Positions 43,236 through 50,959 of a stretch of DNA of 52,190 nucleotides are shown in pieces. Source of the DNA: Actinomycetota bacterium (GTDB lineage: Bacteria > Actinomycetota > Thermoleophilia > Solirubrobacterales > 70-9); the NCBI GenBank assembly GCA_016870325.1, contig VGBV01000003.1:1-52190 (forward strand), read 5' to 3'. The notes beneath the pieces are model-generated. The model worked only from the letters and a program-made list of their open reading frames with translations, had not been told where the DNA came from and did no database searches. Position 1 is the first letter of the stretch. Every line of letters starts with the position of its first letter. The position numbers and the translations under genes are program-made.

Positions 43236-45272
43236 TCACGTCACGCCCGACCGCGATCCCTCGGCTCCGAACAGCGCGGGAAACAGCGCGGCGAACTGGT
43301 TGGCGATGATGCGCGCGCGGCTGATCTCCACGCGGGCGAAGGGACGCTCATCGCGCAAGTAGACCTCGATCACGCCGACGCTCTCACCGGCATGGACGAG
43401 GGGCACGATCAGGAGCGAGCCGCAGCCGTAATCGAGCAGCAGCTCGGTCTCGCTCGGGTCTGCGCCCGGGTCGCCGACCAGCACCTGCGCCGCGCACCGG
43501 CTCCTCAACACGCGCTCGGTCACTGGGAACTCGGAGAGGACGAAATATTCGCGCTCCTCAGCGACCGTCTCGGCCAGGGTCACCAGCACGGATTCTTCGT
43601 CCCGATGCCATCGGGAGAGACCGACCTCGTCGGCGCCCAGCTCTGTGGCGAGCAGCGGCAGCAAGTCGTAGAGGTCCCTGCGGGTGCGCGCGTCGCCGAT
43701 GCGGGCGCTCAGCCGATCGAGGCCACGGTCGCCGGCGACGATCCCGTCGGCCGACCCGGCGGGCGCCCGCATCGCGTTGGAGAGCCCGGCGCGGCAGATG
43801 CTGGTGGCGGTCGGCGCCACGGCGCTCCAGGGGGCGGCGGGCGGCCCCAGCGCGAAGCCCTGCCCCCACGCGACGTCGAGCTCGGCCAGCGCGGCCAGCT
43901 CCTCGAGCGTCTCGATCCCCTCGGCGCAGACGACGGAGCCCGTGCGGCGCGCGAAGCGGACGAACGACTCGATCAGCGCCATCCTGGCAGGATCGGCGTG
44001 GACCCTCTCGGTCAGCTTGCGGTCGATCTTGACGATGCAGGGCTGCACCTGGACCAGCTGCTTCAGGCCTGAGTAGCCCGCGCCGGCGTCGTCGATCGCG
44101 ATCCGCGCGCCGCGCTCGCGCAGGTCTTCGAGGGCACCGGCGACCTCCGCGTCCTCGGTAATCGCCTCGTGCTCGGTCACCTCGATCACGACCTCCGCGA
44201 GGTCGCGGGGCAGCGCCTCCCGCAACTCGGTCGAGATCAGCACCGACGGGCTGACGTTGAGGGCCAGATGCGTCCCCGGCGGCCTCCCGAGCGGCTCGAG
44301 CGCCGCTCGGATCGCCGCGGCCTCGAGCTCCCGGCCGCTGCCGCACGCGTGCGCCAAGGCGAACCAGGCGGCCGGCGGCCGCGCGCCGGGGAAGCGCGCG
44401 AGCGCCTCGTAGCCGACCACGCGCCCGGTCGAGAGCGAGACCACGGGCTGGAACGCGGACTCCAGTGCCCCCGGCTCGCGCAGCAGCCTTTCGACCTCCT
44501 CTCGATAACGAGTGGCGGGTACTTGATCGACCAGCTCGGGATCGAAGCGCCGCGTCCGCCGCTTGCCGGAGTTCTTGGCCCAGTACAGCGCCCCGTCGGC
44601 GTGGTGCACCAGGTTATCTGCGTCCTCGGCATCCGCCGGATAGGTCGCGATGCCGGCCGAAGAGGAGAGCTCGGATCGAGGCACCGGCAGCCGGGCGATG
44701 GCGGCGCGAGCGCGCTCGGCCACCTCGTAGGCGGCCTCGGAGCCGGTGCGCGGCAGCACCAGGCCGAACTCCTCGCCCCCGATCCGTGCCGCGATGTCGC
44801 TGTCTCGCACGGCCGATCGCAGGCGTTCCCCGATCCCGCGCAGGACCTCGTCACCGTAGGGATGGCCGTGCTCGTCGTTGACCACCTTGAAGTCGTCGAG
44901 GTCGATAATGACGAGCGAGAGCTCGGTTCCCTCGTGCGAGGCCCGGTCCAGCTCCACTCGCAGGGCCTCGTGATAGCCGCGATGGTTGGCCAGGCCCGTC
45001 AGCGGGTCCGTCGCGACGAGCCGGCGGAGCTCGAACGCCTGGCCCCAGCCCATCCCCGCCGCCACCACGATCGTGGCGATCAACCCCGCAAGCAGGAGCA
45101 ACTCGAATAATGCAATATGCAGCAGAGCGGGATTTTCAGCACCAAGATACCCATAAGCGAACACGGCGGCGGCGGCAAGCGCGGCAATCGCCGCCAGGGC
45201 GAGCCGCGGTCGCCGCGCCACAGCCGAGGGGACAAGGGCGAACGCCTTGCGCATCATCGACTTGCCGCCCAT
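43236..45272 (-). CDS. GGDEF-EAL-GAF signalling protein
   Basis: 678 aa. Two N-terminal membrane helices (residues 20-75) precede a GGDEF domain with TDPLTGLANHRGYHEAL and RIGGEEFGLVLP, an active-site variant competent for c-di-GMP synthesis. An EAL domain follows with VVGYEALARFPG, LALNVSPSVL, VIEVTEHEAI, IAIDDAGAGYSGLKQL, VKIDRKL and CAEGIET, so the phosphodiesterase residues look largely complete. A C-terminal GAF-like domain (RRDLYDLLPLLATELGADEV, then GCGSLLIVPLVHAGESVGV) may sense a ligand. It probably makes or degrades c-di-GMP in response to that signal. ATG 45272. Confidence 0.93.
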   Translation of the reverse strand: MGGKSMMRKAFALVPSAVARRPRLALAAIAALAAAAVFAYGYLGAENPALLHIALFELLLLAGLIATIVVAAGMGWGQAFELRRLVATDPLTGLANHRGYHEALRVELDRASHEGTELSLVIIDLDDFKVVNDEHGHPYGDEVLRGIGERLRSAVRDSDIAARIGGEEFGLVLPRTGSEAAYEVAERARAAIARLPVPRSELSSSAGIATYPADAEDADNLVHHADGALYWAKNSGKRRTRRFDPELVDQVPATRYREEVERLLREPGALESAFQPVVSLSTGRVVGYEALARFPGARPPAAWFALAHACGSGRELEAAAIRAALEPLGRPPGTHLALNVSPSVLISTELREALPRDLAEVVIEVTEHEAITEDAEVAGALEDLRERGARIAIDDAGAGYSGLKQLVQVQPCIVKIDRKLTERVHADPARMALIESFVRFARRTGSVVCAEGIETLEELAALAELDVAWGQGFALGPPAAPWSAVAPTATSICRAGLSNAMRAPAGSADGIVAGDRGLDRLSARIGDARTRRDLYDLLPLLATELGADEVGLSRWHRDEESVLVTLAETVAEEREYFVLSEFPVTERVLRSRCAAQVLVGDPGADPSETELLLDYGCGSLLIVPLVHAGESVGVIEVYLRDERPFARVEISRARIIANQFAALFPALFGAEGSRSGVT

Positions 45273-45311
45273 GTCCTCATGCGTTCGTTGTCGGCCATTA
45301 TGCTTTGCAGC

Positions 45312-45677
45312 ATGATTCCCCTGGCTGACAGTTTCGACAGGATCGTCGACTCTCTTCCCGAGGGCTGGACTGACCTGGAACTGGACCTTAGCATCACCGA
45401 CCGCAGCCGCTTCGTCGACGCCGCGGTGATGCTCTCCCAGGTCAACGCGATGCCCTACTCGCGGGCGGACTGGGACTGGAGGCTCAACATCGCTCAGGGG
45501 TTCGGCAAAGCGGCGGCTCCCGAGACCGTTCGCGGCGTGCTCGTGCGCCTCGACCGCGAGAGCATCGCGGGCGAGTTCCGGGTGCGCGACGCGCGCGAGG
45601 GCCGGGCGGAGGTCGTGCAGATGTGGGGCCGACCCGAGAGCGTCCGCCGCGAGTTTCGCCAGCGCCGCAGTCTCTGA
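45312..45677 (+). CDS. Conserved actinobacterial-type protein of unknown function
   Basis: 121 aa, soluble. LPEGWTDLELDLSITDRSRF and MPYSRADWDWRLNIAQGFGK suggest a compact alpha/beta protein, with a basic tail (SVRREFRQRRS). No motif is recognised. ATG 45312 is preferred because the residues before it are out of character. It is followed after 17 bases by a small receiver-like protein on the same strand, so the two may work together. It is divergent from the GGDEF-EAL gene. Confidence 0.65.
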   Translation: MIPLADSFDRIVDSLPEGWTDLELDLSITDRSRFVDAAVMLSQVNAMPYSRADWDWRLNIAQGFGKAAAPETVRGVLVRLDRESIAGEFRVRDAREGRAEVVQMWGRPESVRREFRQRRSL

Positions 45678-45694
45678 TGCGCGGAGCCTGAGCG

Positions 45695-46018
45695 ATGGCC
45701 CGCGTGCTCGCCGTCGTGCCCGACCTGATGCTGGGCAGCCGCGTCTCGACCTCGCTGCGGGCGTCAGGGCACGAGGTCGACCAGGTGGGCTCGATCGATC
45801 CCGCCGCCCTCGAGGACATCGACCTCGTCGTCGCCGACCTCGACGCCGTCCCCCCGGAGGAGCTGGCGGGCGCCGGTCGGCCGGTGATCGGCTTCTACCA
45901 GCACACCGACGTCGAGACCAAGCGCCGCGCCGACGGGGCCGGCCTAGCCTACGCCGTGCCCCGCTCGCGGATGGTGCGCGAGCTGCCCGAGCTGGCCGAG
46001 CGCGCGCTGGAAGACTAG
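45695..46018 (+). CDS. Small receiver-like protein
   Basis: 107 aa, alpha/beta repeats like a response-regulator receiver: MARVLAVVPDLMLGSRVSTS, then IDLVVADLDAVPPEELAGAG with an Asp at the phospho-acceptor strand, PVIGFYQHTDVETKRRADGA and AYAVPRSRMVRELPEL. The acidic pair at the N-terminus is reduced to one Asp, and the usual Lys near the end is replaced by Arg, so phosphorylation is uncertain. No output domain. Its stop is a CTAG shared with the convergent lipoprotein gene. Confidence 0.62.
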   Translation: MARVLAVVPDLMLGSRVSTSLRASGHEVDQVGSIDPAALEDIDLVVADLDAVPPEELAGAGRPVIGFYQHTDVETKRRADGAGLAYAVPRSRMVRELPELAERALED

Positions 46019-47040
46019 CCCCGCAGCGCGCACTCCCGGATCTGGTCCGGGGCGAACCCGTCGCTGACCTCGGCCTGCGCGGCTGCGCCGGCTTCGAGCA
46101 CGCCCCGCTTCGTCGCCCACCGCTGCCACTGCGGGATCGTCTCCGCCCGCAGCGCCGGGTCGGCGCGCCCGTTCTCGACGGGCGAGAAGGCGTCGGCGGC
46201 GATCAGTTCGGCGAACTGGGCCCGCAGGGAACCGGGATCGCTCGCCTCGAGCTCGCCGATCATCGCCTTGAGCGTCGCCTCGGAGTCCCTCTCCATGGCG
46301 TCGAAGCTGCGTGCGACGCCCTCGAGCACCGGGCAGACGACCTCGGGCTCGTCGGGCATGCGGTCGCCGCGGGCGACCAGCACCAGCTCCGGATAGCGAG
46401 GCGCACCGAGCTCATCGACGCGGAACTCACCGATCGGCACGCCCCGGCGGCGCAGCTCGACGCCCTCGGCGTTCCAGAAGGCGGTGGCCGCGTCGACGCG
46501 GCCCGAGGCCAGCGCGGGGACGGCGGCGAAGCCGATCGTGACGCGGTCCACCGAGCCAGGACCGAGCTCGCCGGCCTCGAGCACGGTGTCGAGCACGGCG
46601 TCGTCGGAGCGGACTCCGGTGACGCCCACCTCCGCGCCCGCTAGGTCCGCCGGAGTCGGGATCGCGCTGGGGTCGGAGGTGATCACCGAGGCCAGCGGCC
46701 GCTGGATCAGGGCCGCGACCGCGACGACGTCGAGGCCGCGCTCGCGCACGATCCCGACGTCGTTGACGTCGAGCACGGCGAGGTCGGCGCGGCCGGCCTC
46801 GAGCAGCTTGGCCCCGTCGGCCGTGCTGCCGGGCTCGCGGATCTCGACCTCGACCCCCTGCTCGGCGAACAGGCCCTCGGCCTCCGCGGCATAGAGCGGG
46901 GCGTGTACGGCGTTCGGCTGGAAGTCGAGCACGATGGTCGCGCCGGGTGGCGCGTCCAGTTCTGCGCCCTCATCGTCACCGCAGGCGACCAGCGCCAGCA
47001 CGGCGAGTCCTGCCGCCATCATCGTGACGAACGGTCCCAT
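46015..47040 (-). CDS. NMT1/THI5-like ABC substrate-binding lipoprotein
   Basis: 341 aa. A lipoprotein signal peptide (lipobox LVAC) is followed by a two-lobe binding protein: VLDFQPNAVHAPLYAAEAEG, FAEQGVEVEIREPGSTADGA, LLEAGRADLAVLDVNDVGIV and VGVTGVRSDDAVLDTVLEAG are typical of the NMT1/ThiY group that binds thiamine precursors, pyrimidines or sulfonates. No permease or ATPase gene is adjacent, so it is an orphan component here. ATG 47040 gives a proper signal peptide. Confidence 0.85.
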   Translation of the reverse strand: MGPFVTMMAAGLAVLALVACGDDEGAELDAPPGATIVLDFQPNAVHAPLYAAEAEGLFAEQGVEVEIREPGSTADGAKLLEAGRADLAVLDVNDVGIVRERGLDVVAVAALIQRPLASVITSDPSAIPTPADLAGAEVGVTGVRSDDAVLDTVLEAGELGPGSVDRVTIGFAAVPALASGRVDAATAFWNAEGVELRRRGVPIGEFRVDELGAPRYPELVLVARGDRMPDEPEVVCPVLEGVARSFDAMERDSEATLKAMIGELEASDPGSLRAQFAELIAADAFSPVENGRADPALRAETIPQWQRWATKRGVLEAGAAAQAEVSDGFAPDQIRECALRG

Positions 47041-47165
47041 CTGCGCCGGCCAGGCTAATGCACGCGGGGCGGGGGACCGCCGCAGGGGCGCGCCGAATCC
47101 CGTTAGACTGGCGCGCGCCGAGCACCCGCAGGCAACCCACATAGCTACCAGGAGGTCGCTTCACA

Positions 47166-47990
47166 GTGCAAGATCGAGGTTTCGCTTCCTATATCGCCGA
47201 GCTGCTGGGGACGTTGCTGCTGGTCTTCTTCATCACCAGCGTCGTCGTCCTCTACGTGGCCGCCGGCCAGAACGCCCAGTTCGGATCCGACTTTGCTGTG
47301 GTCGGCCTCACCCACGCCTTCGCCCTGTTCGCGCTGATCGCGAGCGTCGGCGTCGCCAGCGGCGGCCACTTCAACCCCGCGGTCACCGCGGCGTTCATAG
47401 CCCTGCGCCGGATCGACCCGGTCGATGGCCTCGTCTACATGCTCGCCCAGCTCTCGGGCGGTGTGCTCGGCGCGCTGATGACCAAGTGGCTGCTGCTCGA
47501 CGAGGGCCGCGCCTCCGACTACGGCCTACCGGCCCTCAGCGACCTCGTCGGCAGCAGCGCCCAGGGCGCCGCGATCGAGGGCATCGGCGCCTTCGTGCTG
47601 GTGCTCGTCGTGCTCACCCTGGCGCTCAACCCGGAGACGCGCAAGTGGGCGCCGCTCACGATCGGCGCCGCGCTCGGCTTCCTGGTGATGGTGTTCGCCC
47701 CGCTCACCGGGGCCTCCTTCAACCCGGCGCGCTGGTTCGGCCCGGCACTGGTCGGCAACGACTTCGCCGACGCCTGGCTGTACGTGCTCGCCCCCCTGGT
47801 GGGTGGCGTCGCCGCTGCGGCGGTCTACCGCTTCGTGATCGAGTCCTCGAGCGGACCGGCCCAGGAGGTCGCGGACGAGGTGGCCCCGCGCGGCCCGGCG
47901 CCGCCCGCCGGCCAGTCCCCGCCGCTCCGCCAGGAGCACAGGAGCGGTGGCGGCCCCTCGAAGCCGCCGGGCGGGATCGCCGGCAGCTGA
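47166..47990 (+). CDS. Aquaporin (MIP family)
   Basis: 274 aa, six membrane segments plus two half-helices. Both NPA boxes are present: GGHFNPAVTAAF near residue 68 and GASFNPARWFGPAL near 184. The second box with N-P-A-R-W-F-G-P-A is usual for water-selective channels. The last 45 residues are a Pro/Gly-rich cytoplasmic tail. GTG 47166 has AGGAGG ten bases upstream. It is divergent from the NMT1-like gene. A hairpin follows the stop. Confidence 0.92.
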   Translation: MQDRGFASYIAELLGTLLLVFFITSVVVLYVAAGQNAQFGSDFAVVGLTHAFALFALIASVGVASGGHFNPAVTAAFIALRRIDPVDGLVYMLAQLSGGVLGALMTKWLLLDEGRASDYGLPALSDLVGSSAQGAAIEGIGAFVLVLVVLTLALNPETRKWAPLTIGAALGFLVMVFAPLTGASFNPARWFGPALVGNDFADAWLYVLAPLVGGVAAAAVYRFVIESSSGPAQEVADEVAPRGPAPPAGQSPPLRQEHRSGGGPSKPPGGIAGS

Positions 47991-47999
47991 GCTTCACTC

Positions 48000-48021
48000 G
48001 GACCCCGGAAATCCGAGGTCC
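48000..48021. terminator. Hairpin after aquaporin
   Basis: GGACCCCGGA and TCCGAGGTCC can pair with one mismatch around a two-base AA centre, just past the aquaporin stop, without a U-run. The rest of the gap to 48320 shows no convincing gene. Confidence 0.4.
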
Positions 48022-48320
48022 GAGCGCCGTCAGGCCGCCCTCTGTCTGAGCGGCTGCTCGCAGTCGCGATTGACGGCGGGCGGCCGCTTGCCTCGGCGTG
48101 CCACGACACGATCACGGACAGCGCCAACGCACTGGTCGGGGCGCTCGCCGGAGCAGGTGTGGCCGTGGTCTTGCGAGCGCGGGGTTGGGTCCGTCGCTAT
48201 TCGTCCGAAACGTGGCTGGCTAGCGGGGCGCTTGTCGTCCGAAGCGAACTTCGAGCGCAGCTGGGAACGCTTAGCGCCCGCATAGGGGCGATATCCGTTC
48301 CCAAACCGGGTTCCCGGAGC

Positions 48321-48770
48321 TCAGGCCAGGGCCGCTGCGACCTCGCCGATCGCGGCGCGCTCGGCGTCGCTGACGCGGTCGCCGCTGAGGCCCATGAAGC
48401 CCTCGCGGCGGGCGTTGGCGACGCGCTCGGCCAGGCCGAGCACGAAGTTGCGGTACTCCTCGGCCTCCTCGGGCGTCGCCTTGGCCTTGAGCAGGTCCAT
48501 CGCCTCGCGCAGGTTCTGCGCGCAGGCCTGCTTCATCTCCTCGACCGAGCCGTGCCGGGAGCGGTCCATCTCGGGCTTGGCCGAGACGATGTCGTCCAGC
48601 AGCTCGCTCGCCCCGTGGCTCTCGCGCGCCTCGGCGTAGGCCTTGGCCATCGAGAAGCTCTCCCTGATCGAGCCGCCGCGGTCCGAGGCCACGACAAGCA
48701 TGCCCGCGCTCGGCGGTCCCTGCAGCAGCGTCTCCCATTCCTCGGCGTTGAAATCGGCCTTGGCCGTCAT
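48321..48770 (-). CDS. Helical protein of unknown function
   Basis: 149 aa, soluble. An N-terminal FNAEEWETLLQGPPSAGMLV is followed by a helical bundle (FSMAKAYAEARESHGASELL, EEMKQACAQNLREAMDLLKA, FVLGLAERVANARREGFMGL). It has the look of a small conserved actinobacterial family, but I cannot name it. Its ATG overlaps the stop of the holin-phosphatase fusion in ATGA, so it is translationally coupled to that membrane protein and may assist it. Confidence 0.68.
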   Translation of the reverse strand: MTAKADFNAEEWETLLQGPPSAGMLVVASDRGGSIRESFSMAKAYAEARESHGASELLDDIVSAKPEMDRSRHGSVEEMKQACAQNLREAMDLLKAKATPEEAEEYRNFVLGLAERVANARREGFMGLSGDRVSDAERAAIGEVAAALA

Positions 48771-50854
48771 CCGGTGGTCCCTTCTGTTGTTGTCTCGGGG
48801 TCGCCCCCGCCGGCGCCGGGCGCCGGGTGGGCGACGAGCTCCAGCCCCTCGCGCTGCATCCAGCTCCGCAGTGCGTCGTGCATCGCCCGCACGCCGACGA
48901 TCGGGGCCACGGGCGGGCTCCATTCGCTGGGGACGAGCGCGAACGGGTGGCTCTGCCAGCCGCCGATGCCGCCGTGGGAGCCCATGAACTCCTCGAACGG
49001 GGCGACCTCGTTGGCCTCGGGGTCGAACATGCAGTTGACGAGGATGTCCGGGCAGTGCGGGAAGCCGTCGGTGCGGCGCAGGTGGTCGGCGGCGTTGGGG
49101 CCGAAGTGCGCCAGCGGGTCCGTGCCGCTGACGGCGTCGTCGGCGAGCCCGCGCTCGCCCTCGCCGCCGAGGACGACGGCGCCGCCATCATCCGCACGGA
49201 CCATCACGAATCCGATCCCCGGATGCCGCCGCAGCGTCTCCAGCAGCTTCGGGTGCGCGGCGTCGATCTCCTCGCGGCTCATGCGGTGGTCTCGCTCCGT
49301 CAGCGAGATCAGCCCGAGCCCGCCCGAGGCGAGCACGACCGCCTCGTGCTCGGCGCTCGGCTCGGCGCGGTCGGGGCCCAGTACGACCTCGCCGTCGACG
49401 AGCTGGTCGCGGGTGGCGCGGGCGAGCAGCTTGGCGCCGGTTCCCTCCTCGTCGCGCGCGTCGGTGAGCGCTCCGCCGACGTTGCTCAGGCCCTCGTCGG
49501 TGGCCGCGGGAGCGAACACGTCTCCGCCGCCCTCGAGCGCCTGCGAGACGAGTTCCCCGAGCTCGAGCCCGTAGCGCTGGCGGAAGGGGCGGCCCTGGGT
49601 CTGGCCGTGGTCGGAGAGCACGACCAGGCGATAGGGGCGGGGGGCCTGCTCGACGGCGGCCTCCAGCCGCTTCAGCTGCGCGTCGTGCTGCTTCAGCACC
49701 GCGAAGGCGTCGGGCTCCTCGATCCCCGAGTGGTGGGCTACCTCGTCGTAGCCGACAAAGGTCGAGTAGACGACCGGGATGCCCTCGACGATGTCGCCCA
49801 TCAACAGGGCGACGTTGAGGTCTCGTATGACCACGGTGATCGCTCCGCGCATCCAGGGGTAGAGGCCGCCGCGATCGATGTGCTCCGCGCCGGCCTTGCG
49901 CTGGCGGCGAGCGGCGCGCCGCTCGAGCAGCACGTCCCAGAGGTAGAGCGCGACGGTGCGGCTGAGGCCGTAGGGGTCGGCGAAGTAGGAGAAGTACTCC
50001 TTCGCTCCCGAGCGCTCGCGGTCCCGCAGCACGCTCATCGTCGCCGAGCAGCGCGGCGCGTCCCCCGAGAACATGTTGCCCCGGCTGGCGCCGCCGGCCG
50101 CCAGCAGGCCGCCCCCGTCCGAGCGACGGCGCTCGATCTCGATCGCGTCCTTGCCGTGGTTGGAGACCATCGTCTTGCCGCTGTCCTTCTCGTACCAGCG
50201 GAAGGCGGGCATGTCGTGGTTGGAGCCGAGCAGCAGCGCGGCCTGGCTGGCGCCGGTCTGCGAGGAGAGGTCGCACTCCCAGGGGACGATCCGGTGGGAG
50301 CCGTCTTCGAGCCAGCGGGCGATGTTGGGCACGTGGCCCTGCTCGAGCGCGCGCCGCAGGACCGGCTCGGCGAGGCCGTCGATCTCGAACATGACAACCC
50401 CGGGGACGTCGGTCCGGTTGTGCTCGCGAACCCGGCGCGCCCGCCGCCTGACGATGCGCAGCTGGCGGGCGTTGTCGTCGAAGCTCAGCAGCGGGGTCAG
50501 CAGCGTGAAGCTGATCGAGAAGACGATCGCCAGCGCCAGGCAGCCCGCGAGCGGCGGCGACTCGCCTTCGATCAGCTGGAAGGCGAGCACGACCGCGCCC
50601 GCGCTAAGGACCAGCGACGCGAGCCCGAACGTGAGCACCGTGATCGGCAGCACCAGCCGGATCACGAACGGCCACAGCAGCGCGTTGACGATCGCGATCG
50701 CCGCCGTGGTCAGGACGGCGGCCCCGAAGCTGGGGAGCTCGATCTTGGGGAGGGCGAGGACCGCCAGCCAGAAGATCAGCGCCACCAGCCCCCAGAGGAC
50801 CAGGGTGCGGAAGGCGAAGCGGGCCACCCGCCTCGCTCCGCTCACGCTGCCCAC
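48767..50854 (-). CDS. Holin-like membrane domain fused to an alkaline-phosphatase-superfamily domain
   Basis: 695 aa from a GTG. The first 125 residues hold four membrane helices of the type found in small phage-holin-4-like (DUF360-type) proteins. The rest is a type I phosphodiesterase/nucleotide-pyrophosphatase fold: VVMFEIDGLAEPVLRRAL (first metal Asp), SSQTGASQAALLLGS (nucleophile Thr/Ser region), STFVGYDEVAHHSG (Asp and His ligands) and VVLSDHGQTQGRPF (Asp-His). The topology is not settled; the enzyme domain may face outwards. Substrates could be phosphodiesters of lipids or teichoic-type polymers. This is a known fusion in actinobacteria and not a phage gene. Confidence 0.85.
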   Translation of the reverse strand: MGSVSGARRVARFAFRTLVLWGLVALIFWLAVLALPKIELPSFGAAVLTTAAIAIVNALLWPFVIRLVLPITVLTFGLASLVLSAGAVVLAFQLIEGESPPLAGCLALAIVFSISFTLLTPLLSFDDNARQLRIVRRRARRVREHNRTDVPGVVMFEIDGLAEPVLRRALEQGHVPNIARWLEDGSHRIVPWECDLSSQTGASQAALLLGSNHDMPAFRWYEKDSGKTMVSNHGKDAIEIERRRSDGGGLLAAGGASRGNMFSGDAPRCSATMSVLRDRERSGAKEYFSYFADPYGLSRTVALYLWDVLLERRAARRQRKAGAEHIDRGGLYPWMRGAITVVIRDLNVALLMGDIVEGIPVVYSTFVGYDEVAHHSGIEEPDAFAVLKQHDAQLKRLEAAVEQAPRPYRLVVLSDHGQTQGRPFRQRYGLELGELVSQALEGGGDVFAPAATDEGLSNVGGALTDARDEEGTGAKLLARATRDQLVDGEVVLGPDRAEPSAEHEAVVLASGGLGLISLTERDHRMSREEIDAAHPKLLETLRRHPGIGFVMVRADDGGAVVLGGEGERGLADDAVSGTDPLAHFGPNAADHLRRTDGFPHCPDILVNCMFDPEANEVAPFEEFMGSHGGIGGWQSHPFALVPSEWSPPVAPIVGVRAMHDALRSWMQREGLELVAHPAPGAGGGDPETTTEGTTG

Positions 50855-50959
50855 CTGACGCTCACCTCGTCCCCTTTCTCGCTCGGCCTGGGCGTGGGCA
50901 ACCTACACGCCGCGCATGGTCGCCCCCGTGGGAACCGGCTCGCTAGGGTTTCGAGCCCG

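Noticed and set aside
47991-48320. Gene or copy of the 80-bp repeat in the aquaporin downstream gap
   Set aside because: Some shared GC-rich words (GCGGCTGCTC, GGCGGCC) and a weak open frame are present, but there is no consistent alignment or protein pattern.
48767-50854. Prophage remnant based on the holin-like domain
   Set aside because: The domain is the N-terminus of a long phosphatase fusion, and no other phage gene is present.
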